Assembly (NCBI GenBank): GCA_023974075.1
Contig: CM043798.1
Span: forward strand, 21,269,441 to 21,333,440
Source: Chaenocephalus aceratus
Lineage: Eukaryota > Chordata > Actinopteri > Perciformes > Channichthyidae
Direction: 5' to 3'
DNA length: 64,000 nt
Shown piece by piece: positions 31,148-42,320 of the stretch. The notes beneath the pieces were generated by a model that saw only the letters and a program-made list of their open reading frames with translations, did not search any database and was not told where the DNA came from. Numbering within the stretch: the stretch's first letter is position 1; each line of letters opens with the position of its first letter. The position numbers and the translations under genes were made by a program.

Positions 31148-31288
31148 ACACCTTGTATTGTTGTTACTATCAGTACAGCCGCAGCGCCACTTTCCGAACA
31201 GGAAATGCACGCAAATACAAAATAAAATCGTACTGACACTTATTGCTTATTATCTATATAGATATATATTTATTTATATAAATACGAC

Positions 31289-31605
31289 ATCTTGTATTTT
31301 AGTTACACCCGCTACACAACAGTGGAAGGTTCGAGAAACAACCGTGTTTGCCGGGTGCACCGCGGCGGAGGTGGGGAGGTTCCAGCTGGGAACCTCCACC
31401 CCGCTGCGGGACCCGTGGGACCCCTGGACGGTGCGTCTTGGTCACGCTTCATATCGGCCGGCCCGGGAAGGAAGAGACACGCAGAGTGGGGGAAGTCCCC
31501 CACCCCAACGCAGCACACCCTCCCGGCCATCAGAGTCGAACCCGCAGTTCGGAGGAACCGACCGCCAGAGCACCGGCACTAGACAGTGGGTCGCGTTTGC
31601 CATTC
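31289..31605 (-). other. GC-rich block, possible tRNA-derived SINE
   Basis: This GC-rich block stands out from AT-rich neighbours. On the minus strand it has GCGGGTTCGACTCTG, close to a Pol III box B (GGTTCGANTCC), inside a tRNA-like stretch near 31525-31560. A matching box A is not clear and no poly(A) or 3' tail was seen. Open frames exist on both strands but no domain was recognised. It could also be a fragment of a host exon. Confidence 0.3.
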
Positions 31606-31613
31606 GATCAGTG

Positions 31614-31838
31614 ACGGTACGTCCACACAGCAGCGTTTCAAAAATCTTGGAGCTTCCAGCTCAGCTTCAAAAGTTGAACATTGCTCAACTTTTGAATCCT
31701 GGAAATCTTCGCTTCGCTCCCCCACAATGCAGTTCGGCGAAAAGCGAGGCAAAGTGACGTCATCCCCATTCAAAGTCAATGGGCAGAGAAGCGTTGGAAG
31801 CGGTGGAAGATTAGTCGGCTGCTGTGTGGACGTACCGT
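31614..31838. mobile_element. MITE, 225 bp, with ACGGTACGTCCACAC ends
   Basis: The left end ACGGTACGTCCACACAGCAG and right end CTGCTGTGTGGACGTACCGT are inverted repeats. Inside is a second palindrome around TTGAACATTGCTCAACTTTT. No coding sequence is present. The target duplication is not clear, so the superfamily is uncertain (hAT-like by appearance). Confidence 0.75.
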
Positions 31839-32273
31839 GAGAGGAGAGGAGAAAAATGCAACAAAAATTGTCAAAATCCATTAATATATGGATGAGACCG
31901 GGCAATGTCCCCGGTAGAAACCGGGTGAAATAGCCAAAAAAAATTAAAAAATAAAACCGGGGAAAAGTGAAAAAAAGTGTCCGAAAATAGGCACTCGTGA
32001 GGCGGGCAGAGTCCCCTGTCAACTCCCGTTACATTCCTCCATGGTGTCATTTGAGCGAAAAACTTTTACGAGAACCAGGCTGGGGGGGTCAAAAGGGCTT
32101 GACCAAGGCCGACCCAAAGTGCACGGTGGGCGGACTCATCACCTCCGTGATGAGTCTCCATTGTGATTTGAAAACTTCCATCAAACGAGTCCTTCGGTGG
32201 GCAGGAAAAAAAACGCGTCAGAATTGTCACTTCCTGTACTGACAGTGGAGGTCATAGATATAATAAACACCAT

Positions 32274-33857
32274 GGTTGCGTTCCAATAGTCCATTTAGCT
32301 TAGGAAGCTTCCTAACCAAGTGAAATGACCCGGAAGTCCCTCAGTGGCAGCCATGATAAGTGCCGTTCCAATTTTCCAAATGAAAGGAAAGGAGGTTTCA
32401 AACTTCCTTTATAACCTCCTTTAGCTTAGGAACCACTGGACCTCCCTAACCGAAAGGAGAGGAGAAAATGCTGCCCCACAATGCATTGCAGCCGCAGCAT
32501 TTGCCGTCACTCAACAGTCGGCCGTTCACGGAAACAACCGATTATGACCGAGAAATGATATCATGAAAGTTACGGTGCTTATTAAGCATTTTAAAACGTA
32601 TGTGGTAAGTTGCCAAAGTGCTTTTTTCTGAACGTTCGTTCATCAGTATTATAATCAAAAAGAGAAATATGAACGTTAGTTTTTACTGAAATTATCAAAT
32701 AAAGTCAACATTTCACAGTCTTTACTGAGCTGTGTGGAGTTTGTTCAACTTCTAAAAGATGTTTGAATGGTGATATACACAGTGATAGATGGTAAGCACT
32801 AACGTTTATAATAAATACATTTGTATTGATTTTAAGATATTTTCATACAATCATACGTATTGGGATCATTTGTATTCTTTCACACACACATACGGGTTTT
32901 GGGCCGAGGGCGACACCGTACTTCCGGTATGCGCCATTTCACGCGAGGTGCAAGCAGAATATCATAGTCTATTGCCTTAATCAATATAGTCAACTCTAAA
33001 ATACCACATATATGCATTGGCATGATAATATTATTGTGACAAGTGGGGTATTCACCTGGTGTTTCCAGAAGATAGACGTAGATGCTGCCAAAATCGACCG
33101 AAGGCCACTTTCGAGAGTCGTTTTTCCATACATCTGCAGGCAATCGGACAACCCACACAGCTCTAGTTTACGCTGGTGACGACCTAGAGCACACCCCTCA
33201 AGTCCAGAGATGTAATCCGAAGACATGCAGCGATTTCTTCGGTCGTTAATTCAGAAAAAAAACCTAGTGTGCTCTGCCTGGCTATGTTAGCTAGCTGTTT
33301 ATATAAGCACCACCAGGATATTAGCACCTCCAGGAAAATGGCGTATTTATATATATATCTATGGCGCGTGTTGCATTGTGGGTAGCTCGTGACGTCACTG
33401 TGTGTGAAAGAATTAATGTGGACCGGAGGGAGAGGGTGACGAGCATAAGTTTCACTTTCCTTTTTTATTTCAATTCCAACTTTGGTCATGAAGAATATGT
33501 TTCTCTGTTGTCCACGTTCATAAAGCATAAAACAACAGCATCAGAGCACTGTGCAGAGTCTCTAGATGAGTTTACAGTAGTCCGTGGTTCTTATTGAACA
33601 TCCATGTTGTAGTCCGCTGTATATAAAACTGTAGTTTCCCCACAGCAGCAGAAGCACATTCATGACGTCCGCTGGCGCATCATAAACACGTCGGATAGTG
33701 AAAGTGCATTCGGATTCTCTAAAGTCTCTTCTCCTAAAGTCCTTTTGAATTCTCCTATCCACTATCCCTTAACCCCGTGACGTTTCACTCAGAGGTCAAG
33801 GAATAGGAGATAGGGTTAGAATCTAGGAGCTGATTTTTGGATTATCGGAACGCAACC
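32274..33857 (-). mobile_element. TIR element, copy B (inverted relative to copy A)
   Basis: The ends are GGTTGCGTTCCAATAGTCC and GGATTATCGGAACGCAACC. It is the reverse complement of copy A without the LTR element and with an extra block of about 550 bases (32861-33412). It gives the unoccupied target for the LTR insertion in A: GTGGTAAGTTGCC is continuous here. Confidence 0.75.
32861..33412. mobile_element. Insertion of about 550 bases in copy B
   Basis: It is absent from the matching point in copy A, where CGTAT joins TAATGTGG directly. Near its ends are CTTTCACACACA and TGTGTGTGAAAG, a short inverted pair. A sharp target duplication is not seen. It holds CpG-containing sequence with GTGACGTCAC near 33390 and no recognised gene. 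Confidence 0.5.
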
Positions 33858-34030
33858 GAGGTGTCCTGAGAGTGGAGGTCTGCACCGGAACTGTCCTGAG
33901 AGTGGAGGTCTGCAGGCAGACCCCTCTCGGCAAGTAGTGGCATCTGTGGCAGATGCCGGAAGTACATGCCACAGAGGCCACGGAGTAATGGCCTCTGTGG
34001 CAGATGCTGGAAGTACTTGCCACTGCCTGC
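33858..34030. repeat. Short tandem and inverted repeats
   Basis: TGTCCTGAGAGTGGAGGTCT occurs twice (about 33861 and 33892). GTGGCAGATGC also recurs several times, with CATCTGTGGCAGATG forming a small palindrome. This gives short open frames on both strands, none supported. Confidence 0.75.
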
Positions 34031-34174
34031 AGATGCCACGAAATGAGCCAGGCCCTACTGCTAAACCAGGGGCGTTTCCTGGACCTGGAAACATTCGGGG
34101 CTTAGCCCACAGTTCATAGGTACATTAAGGTACCGGGCGCTACAGTGGAATTTTCTACAGCAACACTCCCCACA

Positions 34175-35389
34175 CGCACACAGTACACTTGCTGGTTGCC
34201 CTATCGGGCAATCTATTATACCAGTATCATGCAGCTCTCGGATCCAGTAATGAGTGACCTGACAGTAAAACTAAACATATCTATAACTATTTTAGGTAGT
34301 TTGAGAGGTAATTAAAATAGCTACGTGTGATATTCTAATCTGAAGTGTGTGTTTTGTTCCACTCACCGCTGCAGGGGATCATGCAGAGCTGCGTGTCGAC
34401 TCGTCAGCAGCAGCTGATCTCTCTCTCCCATCAGATTAGACTTCACTCGCGTTTATGTCCATATCGATCAGATCCAGCTAGTTCTAGCTAATGATATGAC
34501 TACCTGCCTATTAAAAGACACCTAAACAATAAGTGTCGCTATGCAATTGGGTGAGGCCACAAAGTATAGCGCAGCATTATGCATTTGTTTACATGCCCAC
34601 CGGAACCCCGAGGCATTACCAACAGATCAACGCACAATCAACCCATACAGGACATCTCTTTCTCCACATTACGTGTTAGACATTATAATTGACTATTCTT
34701 GTCTGTCACATAAGTGGCGCAACTGAAGCGGTATTGCGCTAAATGAAAATTATTTTGACCGGACATTTTGACCGAAGAGATTTAGATTTGCCGGCTAACG
34801 GGAACTCTGACGTCGCCATTTTGTGTGCTTCGCGGATGCGCCCGGCTCCTCTCGACTGCTGCTCGGGTATGCTCGGTCAGCTTCCGGATGAGGAGGCATT
34901 CGTTCGACCAACTTACAGTAGATAACATTACAAACATTTTTAACAGGGGCCATAGTAGTGTAAATATATGTTTTGGCAGTTATAACTGTATGTAATGTTT
35001 TCTACTTTTTTACATCTGGGAAGGCATTTGCCTTCATCAGATGGAAAGTGTCTTGACCAACAACTTAAGTATTTCTTATAGCTATGCAGGGCATGCAAGC
35101 GAGCAAACACAAACAAGAACAAACAAACAAGTGAAATGAAGAATAAAATTGAAATTGTACAATATAATATTGTGGTGGTTCATCTTATAATTCAGTCTAG
35201 AGAATGCACCAGACAGCATCTAAGACCTGCAAAAATCTAAATGTTCTAGGGGGAGGCCCCCAAACCCTTCGTGCGTCATTTCGTCCGCGAGCATTTTTCA
35301 GGGCAATCTCTATTGGGCTCAGGGCCATCTGTAAATTAGCTTAGATGGCACACAGGGCCATCTCCCAAAATCCTTAATGTCATGCACTG
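34175..35389 (-). mobile_element. hAT-like element copy (same family as the middle element at 47.8 kb)
   Basis: It is the reverse complement of 47781-48851 plus 49940-50050. The right end is CCTTAATGTCATGCACTG; the left end diverges before 34177. Because it lacks the 48860-49931 insertion, it shows the empty site of that insertion (GGTAATTAAAATAG here). No transposase frame was found. The CpG-rich middle (34740-34880) may be a promoter-like part carried by the element. Confidence 0.75.
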
Positions 35390-36756
35390 CCTGTGACTGT
35401 TACAATTAATGCTCGATAATCAGCTCACGGCATATAGGTGTAAGCAGGGGTAAAGTGCTATTTTTTATAAGTGGGGGGCGGACCTAACCTCCTCTAGGGG
35501 GGTCCTCACCTCCTATAGATTTTCTTTTAAATATTGAAGTTAAAAGCATCAATCTGGTGCACTTTGAGAGCAAAATGAAGAGATCTATAAATACATCTTT
35601 CAACACCAATATGAGACAGAACTGTAAACAGATTTTCTTTTTCTTTATGGATATTTTACAAATCACTTCCCTGCTATGACTGTGTAATGTAAGGTAGCTT
35701 CTAGCTTCATGTCGAACACTGACAGTAAGTCAAAATGTCTATTTCATGTGCACCACCTAGTGGCCCGATAGTACTTGTATTGAAGCAAATACACTTTTTA
35801 AATAACCTCCAATTAACCGTCTACATACTGCTCTATAATCCAATACGACAAACTGTGCCACAAGATATTATAGCTGTCAGTGATTAAACACTTAAACTCT
35901 ATTGTTTTTACTTTTGGACAGTTTTGCGGTCCTTGTATTTCCATGTTATTATATTTTTACTCCACTACAATTTGATTTTGGAGGCAAATATTGTAATTTT
36001 TACTTCAGTACAATAATTTGACAGTTGCAGGTATGTTTTTAGATTATAATAATACTTTTAAATACTATGTGTTATATCAATCTTGTACCTTAAAATTACA
36101 GTTTTCAGAGCCAAGAGGCTAATCGTCTCTTTGCTAATTATTCACTTAAAGAGGATTATTTGAGTTTGGACCGGACTCGTCTAAATGATGACAATACTGA
36201 CATTCCTGTCTGCTAATGTATTGTCAGGGCCCCAGCAAACATTTTAGAACATTTACTGATTTAAGCTAGAGAATTAAAGCAGTCTGGACAGTCTGAGAAA
36301 CGTCGCCGGACAATTACAAAGACTAGATAATTCCAAAAGATCCCTATCTACAAAACTTCAAATTCAAATATTTTATTAATTAAAAGGCCAACTACAGGCA
36401 AACAATACAATTGTGTATATCATGTACTGCCCAAATAATATAAAATAAAGTTTTCTAAAAAGGCAAACAATACAACCCCAATGTAGGCCTACTTAGTAGA
36501 TACAATGATTTTGATTACTAGATATGTATGCATGTAGTACCACCCTTGCTAGCGATTCCCTCTCTAGTTTAGCATACTCAGCCTCGTTGTCCCTGGCCCT
36601 AGAACCACGATTTTATGGGGCCGGAAAAACTGGGGGAAAGTACCCGCTAGCCGGTACTACGCTATATGGAAAGGCCACCAAAAACTGGCCTGGCCTGGAC
36701 GCTAAAGGACGTTTAAACGGGGCTACCCGCGACAATGGAAATGCGCCATAACATAC
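35390..36756. other. Unassigned intergenic or intronic sequence
   Basis: No gene was recognised. A piece near 35930-36020 resembles a degraded copy of the TACTTTTACTCCACTACA fish repeat seen again at 51.3 kb. If the THAP exon at 36757 were spliced, this would be its first intron. Confidence 0.4.
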
Positions 36757-37132
36757 CTTATTCTTACTCCTAGCACTACTTCTGGTCCTCCGTCGCTTCA
36801 CACTTGCAGAGGGCGATTTCTCAACTGGCCGAACTGGTGTCCTGGTCGGTGATGACACCAGAAAGACCGATGGCACTGCATCTCCATTAAGTAATGGTTG
36901 TTTAATAAATCCCATTTTATGTTTTATCATACTCTGAGTAGTCGTCCGGAAACTTGAAATGTTCGCTGCATACATGAGCCTGTGGATCTTTCGGTTCGGG
37001 CCGAGCACATTTCGCTAGCCACTGCCTCCGAACGTACTTCCTACGCTTACCCGTTGGCAATAGATGGAACCGAGCATTCCGTGGATTGTTCCTATCCGAA
37101 TTGTGGCAATGTTTCGCGATACAATGAGGCAT
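36757..37132 (-). pseudogene. THAP zinc-finger exon, frameshifted
   Basis: Read on the minus strand from the ATG at 37130-37132, the first frame gives MPHCIAKHCHNSDRN, FHLLPTGKRR, WLAKCARP and CSEHFKFPDDY. This is the C2CH signature of THAP DNA-binding domains (C-x4-C and C-x2-H). The frame hits TAA after YDKT, but one base shifted it continues with LLNGDAVPSVF, the usual C-terminal end of a THAP domain, then a Ser/Arg-rich linker. The exon would end at AAG|GTATGT (36757). It may be a host THAP gene with a recent frameshift, or a transposase exon. Later exons were not found. Confidence 0.75.
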
Positions 37133-37194
37133 ATTTCTATAGAATTGAGAGAGTAACTAGAGTAAATAACATGAACATCAATTTGTCCTCGACA

Positions 37195-37241
37195 CCAAAC
37201 ACATAGTTTACGTCACTTCCGGTAAAATGGCGCCGCCTACA
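37195..37241 (-). promoter_or_regulatory. Probable core promoter of the THAP exon
   Basis: On the minus strand GGCGCCATTTTACCGGAAGT is followed by GACGTAA. This combines a YY1-like (GCCATTTT), an ETS-like (CCGGAAGT) and a CRE-like site about 65-110 bases upstream of the THAP ATG. The P-like element begins nine bases further upstream, at 37250. Confidence 0.5.
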
Positions 37242-38950
37242 GGGTTGATCAGAGCCGTATAATAGAAGAGTTACGACATCTCCGTTCACTCCAATGGACC
37301 ACTTTTTTACAGCAATGGCGGATCGTGGAGCCTCTCAATCGTTCCCCGGAAGTTAGCGCCAAGGCTAGCAGAGCTGTGGAGTTGCAGCATAATAGACCGT
37401 TCGTGACGGACTTTTAAAGGTAAGAAGAAGTTTAAAGATTTATATTGCGGATATTATCAGTACATCTGATTCAAATTAACATGCATGTCAGTGGATTATC
37501 CCTAAATTAGTAGATTGAGGGAACGTTTACAGATAACAGATCAAGCTAGGATACCGAAGCAAGTTAGCAACACACGTTGAACAGCCTTTTAATTGTACAT
37601 TCCGTTCTCTTAATGTCATTTCGTCCAACGTTGTTTAATTAGAGAAGAGGGGCTTCTAAACTGGATTGTATGCAGGGGTGGAGGGAGTTAAATATTAGAT
37701 AAATATAACTTTGGTGCGTGTAAGAGTGAGTGTTTTTAGCAGAGCCATATTGTGTCCTTGTGATTCTGTTGATTATTACCTGTCTGTATAATGTTGCAGC
37801 TCAGCTGATTTTGGATTGATGGCAAAGGGAGAGGGACTTAAGTGAGAGTGAAAACACAAGGTAAGTTTAATACTACTGTTTTTTATAAGTAAGCATACTA
37901 AACATGTATTCTATCACTGTATTATATAAGTAATCCTGTTGGTAACCTACTGTATGGCAGGTGGAGGGGCAGTGATGTTACAGGTGGAGGAGCAAGACTG
38001 CAAACTCACAAGACAGAGAAATCAAAGTTTGTTCTCCAGAGAAGTGGTTGATTTCACTTCAATTTTTTATTTCATATTTTAAAAAAAACTTGAGAGCTGT
38101 AACCAAGACAACTGTAACAACATGAGTAGAGAGCCACCAAGGTTTTTCAAGTCCCTCTCTTACTCCATTTTGCCAACCCAAACTTCCAGGTACGTGACGG
38201 GACACCTTGCTTGTTTTTGTTGTTTGCGCTCCTCTGGCTGGGTACTGGCAGGTGGAGGGCAGTGATGTTGGCAGGTGCAGGGGCCCTTCTCTTTTTGACC
38301 ACAGGGCGATGCACGAAGATGGTGGGTATAGCCTCTGCTCTCAGACTAGTCTTGCCCTTATTTGTCTTGACAAACTGGTCTGCATCAAAATGTGCCTGCG
38401 GAGTGACTTGAGGTTACTTCACACACAGAACAACTCAGTTTTGTCTGCCCACATACATATTCCATAGTGGTTGAATACACAGTATTAGGAAACACTTTAT
38501 ACTTACTGGACATGTTATACTCATTACATACTGTATATAAAATATGATCAAGAATGTGAGACAACTTTATAGAAATTCATATCACATCTGTTACTGATGC
38601 CATTTGTCATACTTTGTTAAACTCACAAATAATAAAGTTCCATAACTTCAGTTGGGAACAAAGACCACACCTTATCTCCCCAAGGCAATTTCCCATCCAA
38701 TAGGTGTGCTATATAGGTGTGTATAACCCTTTCTCCTGTCTGTTACTCTCTCTTTCAGCACAAGAACCAGAGGGGGATTCAATGGAGCCTGAATACCTGC
38801 ACTGAGACCCTCACCCTGCACCCTGAGTCTCAACTCTGTGTTTTTCAAGCCTTTCCCTGTTTTTTTGTATTAAACAAAACATTAAGCTTTCCCAATGGTG
38901 TGGTTTTCGTTTTGTGAAAAAGTGCAAATGCAGTGTTTGTATATAATTAC

Positions 38951-39101
38951 CTCACATATTCTTTTGCTGTTGGTCGTGAAATTGCTCCTGCTGACTTGAG
39001 CCAGCCATTTTTTTCCTCCGCTCTGTGTCAGTGGGGAAGCCGTACGTTCGTACTCCTTTCTCTGAGCGATTGGAGCATCCCCAGGCAGCACAGCAAACCA
39101 T
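38951..39101 (-). pseudogene. THAP first exon of the P-like transposase, frameshifted
   Basis: From the ATG at 39099-39101 the minus strand reads MVCCAAWGCSNRSEKGVRTY, then GFPTDTERRKK, where a run of seven A (39010 region) shifts the frame. After the shift it continues WLAQVSRSNFTTNSKRICE and meets GAG|GTAATT, a good splice donor. The pattern C-x4-C, GFP, W and the last segment fit the first half of a THAP domain, whose exon boundary commonly lies here. The second half would be in another exon that was not found. Confidence 0.7.
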
Positions 39102-39229
39102 GGTGGCGACTAGGAGGCAGCACAGCAAACCAGGACAACACGGAGGAAAAGGCACCGACAAACTGCATGATATGCTATTCAATGTTTATTGAATCCCATG
39201 TATTTGCAATGGATGTTCCTAAAACAACA

Positions 39230-39275
39230 CATTTAACATCATCATCATCATCATCATCATGCTGCTGCTGCTAGT
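39230..39275. repeat. ATC/CTG microsatellite
   Basis: A (CAT)n run is followed by a (GCT)n run inside the P-like element. Confidence 0.9.
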
Positions 39276-39903
39276 CCTTTGATAGTCACCTGTCGGTCTC
39301 CTGTCCTTTCTGAAAGCCATAAAGATGACATTAGTCATTTAGATAACTTGTGTCCTCAATTACCATGGGGTTACTGAAACTACCATGAATTTAAGAAAAT
39401 GGTAGAAATTAATCTAATCTGAATTTTAAAGCATTACTTTAGATCCCCTCCCTCTAAATATATCAATAAACATTAGAAAGTGATGCTCCTGAGAGTCCTG
39501 ACTACCATACAAGTTTAAGAAGATAATATTGGTTTTAAAGAATTCAAAGCTATAAATAAACAGCAACAGGCTCTTTAACCAAGGCACTGTTAGTAACATG
39601 TAAACTAGTTGTTCACACTAATCCTAATATTATCACTTAATATTAGCAAATTCTATTTTACTTTTTAAAACATATTGATGTAAATACATACACATATCGA
39701 TTTGTTGTATAAATATTGCAAATCAAAACCTTTATTCACTAATAATTACCAAAAATCGTAGTTCTATCTCCTGTTATCAATGCATTCACATTGCCCGCAA
39801 TGAACTTCCGGGGAACGATCCTCGTCTGCATGAACCACGTGACAATAACCGTTTTTGGACTTCCGTTGTCGTAACTCTTCTATTATACGGCTCTGGGGTT
39901 GAT

Positions 39904-42320
39904 GTTATTTCGGTAATTAATCAGTTTAAAATCACTGATAACGTCATCGGATTAAAAAAAAAAAAGAAAGACTGGCAGAGACTGGTCTGTTTTATCGGAT
40001 GATAATTATTTAAAAAAGCGTGTCATGGGCATTCCCTCCCTTTAATGTAAAGAAATGTATGTGCGTTCATGTGCAGACGTATATATAGTTTGTTAATTGG
40101 ATAATTCATATCCTGAAAGACTCCTAAAGACGTCATGTGATGATGACCTTTCTACATTTGGAACATGGCCAAGTTTAGGAGACGTGTGTGCGTTAAACAT
40201 GGTTAGGGAACAGGTTTGTGTGTCATTTAGAAAACGTATATTTGCCCCTGTGTTTCTTGTATTCAGGGGGCATTTCCACGATTGACTGCTGTGGCAGATG
40301 TACTCCAAGATTATTATTGTTGTTGCGCAACTGAATAATAATTAATCTCAACCGTGTCTGTGTTTTATTGATCTCTCTGTGTTAACATTTAAGGTTGGTG
40401 AGCCATAAATTGCACTAACATATGCTTGAAAGATTAAACCTTTTCATTTGTGTAGCTTGTAACCCCTAACAAAAATAAGTGATTATCAAATTATAAAAAT
40501 ACTTATGCATCAATAATAACGATCAACAATATTACATGTATAATAACAGATAAGACAGGGTTCCTTTTTCTTTATAATGAAGTTTGAATTGTATTACTTT
40601 AAGTACATTTAGCTGGTAATTCTGTATTTTAGGTTTGATTATATTGAGTGCAGTATTTATATAAATAAATGTGTACTTTCACTTAGAGAAAATGAATACT
40701 TTTTCCATGGCTAATCTCACAAAAGAATTTGACAAAAGAAATCAGTCTGAATTTTGGATCAATGTTAAAGCCTGTTATTCATTGAAAACATTTATTACAT
40801 TTTAATGATGGAAACAACAGCAAGTCCCACCCTTGTTGAAACAGCTCATCACTTAGTCATGAGGGAATGAAAGAGACAATAAGGGACAGGGACAGAAAAA
40901 GTGTGTATTACACGTAATTCCATTGTTTGTTTAAAAAAAAAAACATGACAATCAGCTCTCATTGTACATTTTGGCATCTTTTCCCTCCTGTTGTACTCTG
41001 GAATAAGGGTCAATAAAAATCAAAAGAACAAGGCATGCATAATAGTTTCTGGTAATGCACATAGATCAAAAGGATACCACTTATAAAGTACAAAATCAGC
41101 GTACGATGTTCATGTACACTTCATATATATGGTCCCTTTCTTAGAGGTGTCTGAGGCCTATCTACCTGTTCCCGCTGTGGGACTGTGCCCTCCGTTATCT
41201 ACTCTTGGTCACTAGATTCACCCTGTACAAAGGTCTAGGCCAGAAAATATATCTGAAGGATGGACTCCTTACATTGACGATTACTAGGTGTTACAACCAT
41301 CTTTCCTCCCTTCACCGCTTACTGCATGTTATCAAGCTATGTTTCCCAAAGTTTCATTTACTTAAATAGTTTTCGTCGCATCCACTGATCATTGTGCTAT
41401 CTACACGATTTCCTCAAACCTTGCAGGGTTATAGCCAGTATTACTTTCTATTAAAATTCTTCATCCACCCGCTTTACTACCGCTTTACTATGCTTCTCTT
41501 TAAAAAAGGGGAGCCCATCACAGCTTACTGGAATCCATTCAATTCTACTGTGCCCATAAGATAGAAGTCAGGAACAAAAGTATTATCATCAAAGAAACCA
41601 AAAATACACTAAGATAAATGCACTGTTCCATTTTAATAAATGGGTGAAAACAGCCACACATTCATAGTGACGGCTGTATACGTGGCCACACTGTTTATTT
41701 ACTGAAATCATGTCAAAGTAAAACAAATTAAAGAAAGAAAAAGGACAAACCAAAATGTGTTGGTTAAATACAACTTTGGAATGAATGACTTTACTGTTAC
41801 AAAGGAAAAAGAAAGTGTACTGCAATGTATACAACTATGTTGCTCTCTCGTAGCTCGAACTAAGATGAAGAGACAGCTGGGATTGTTGATAAAGCGATGG
41901 AATCATGTTCTGATTTACAGTTATAATGAATCTATCATCACACTCAACAGATGGCAGGAAGGGAGGGAGAGAGGAAAGCAAACAAAAGACACAATATAGA
42001 AAAGATTCATCCGTTTGAATTTGAACACCCTTTGCTGTCGAACCAACGCCATGATACTCCCTTAGAAAAAGACAAAGATGGAAATGAGTGTGTGTGTACG
42101 TACAGGTATGAATTCTGCAAGTGCGGAACCAAATGTTCGACCAATAAAAGTCTATTGGGATCAAGTTGAACTGGTCTCTCTGAAGGTGGAGGCAGACTTG
42201 TTTAACCAAACATGGGGCTGAGAATGATGGTACGGGTGGCATTGCTGGGCGTCTTGAGTGGTCAGGTTTAGCGCCCCCCTGATGATGGTGGTGGTGTCGG
42301 TGTTCCGGGGCGTGGCTGCT
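39904..42320. other. Intergenic sequence and probable sar1b 3' UTR
   Basis: No coding feature was recognised. The right part should hold the 3' UTR of sar1b on the minus strand; TTTATT (AATAAA on the minus strand) lies near 41694, and again near 40789, as candidate polyadenylation signals. The exact end cannot be set from sequence alone. Confidence 0.4.

Larger units (their letters stand above)
37250..39895 (-). mobile_element. P-like DNA transposon, 2646 bp, with THAP exon
   Basis: The ends carry a 29-bp perfect inverted repeat starting CAGAGCCGTATAATAGAAGA. An exact 8-bp duplication GGGTTGAT flanks it (37242-37249 and 39896-39903). Eight-base duplications together with a THAP-encoding transposase are features of the P superfamily. 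Near the right end, on the minus strand, a THAP exon is present. No catalytic domain was recognised, so this copy is non-autonomous. The left end has CCCCGGAAGT and splice donors on the plus strand, suggesting an unrelated transcript or promoter. A second, truncated copy is at 18771. Confidence 0.85.

Noticed and set aside
31095..31757. 220-codon plus-strand ORF
   Set aside because: It crosses an AT microsatellite, the GC-rich block and a MITE; no domain is seen and the join looks accidental.
37250..39895. hAT or Kolobok assignment for the P-like element
   Set aside because: hAT also gives 8-bp duplications but does not use THAP; Kolobok uses THAP but TTAA targets. P fits both traits.
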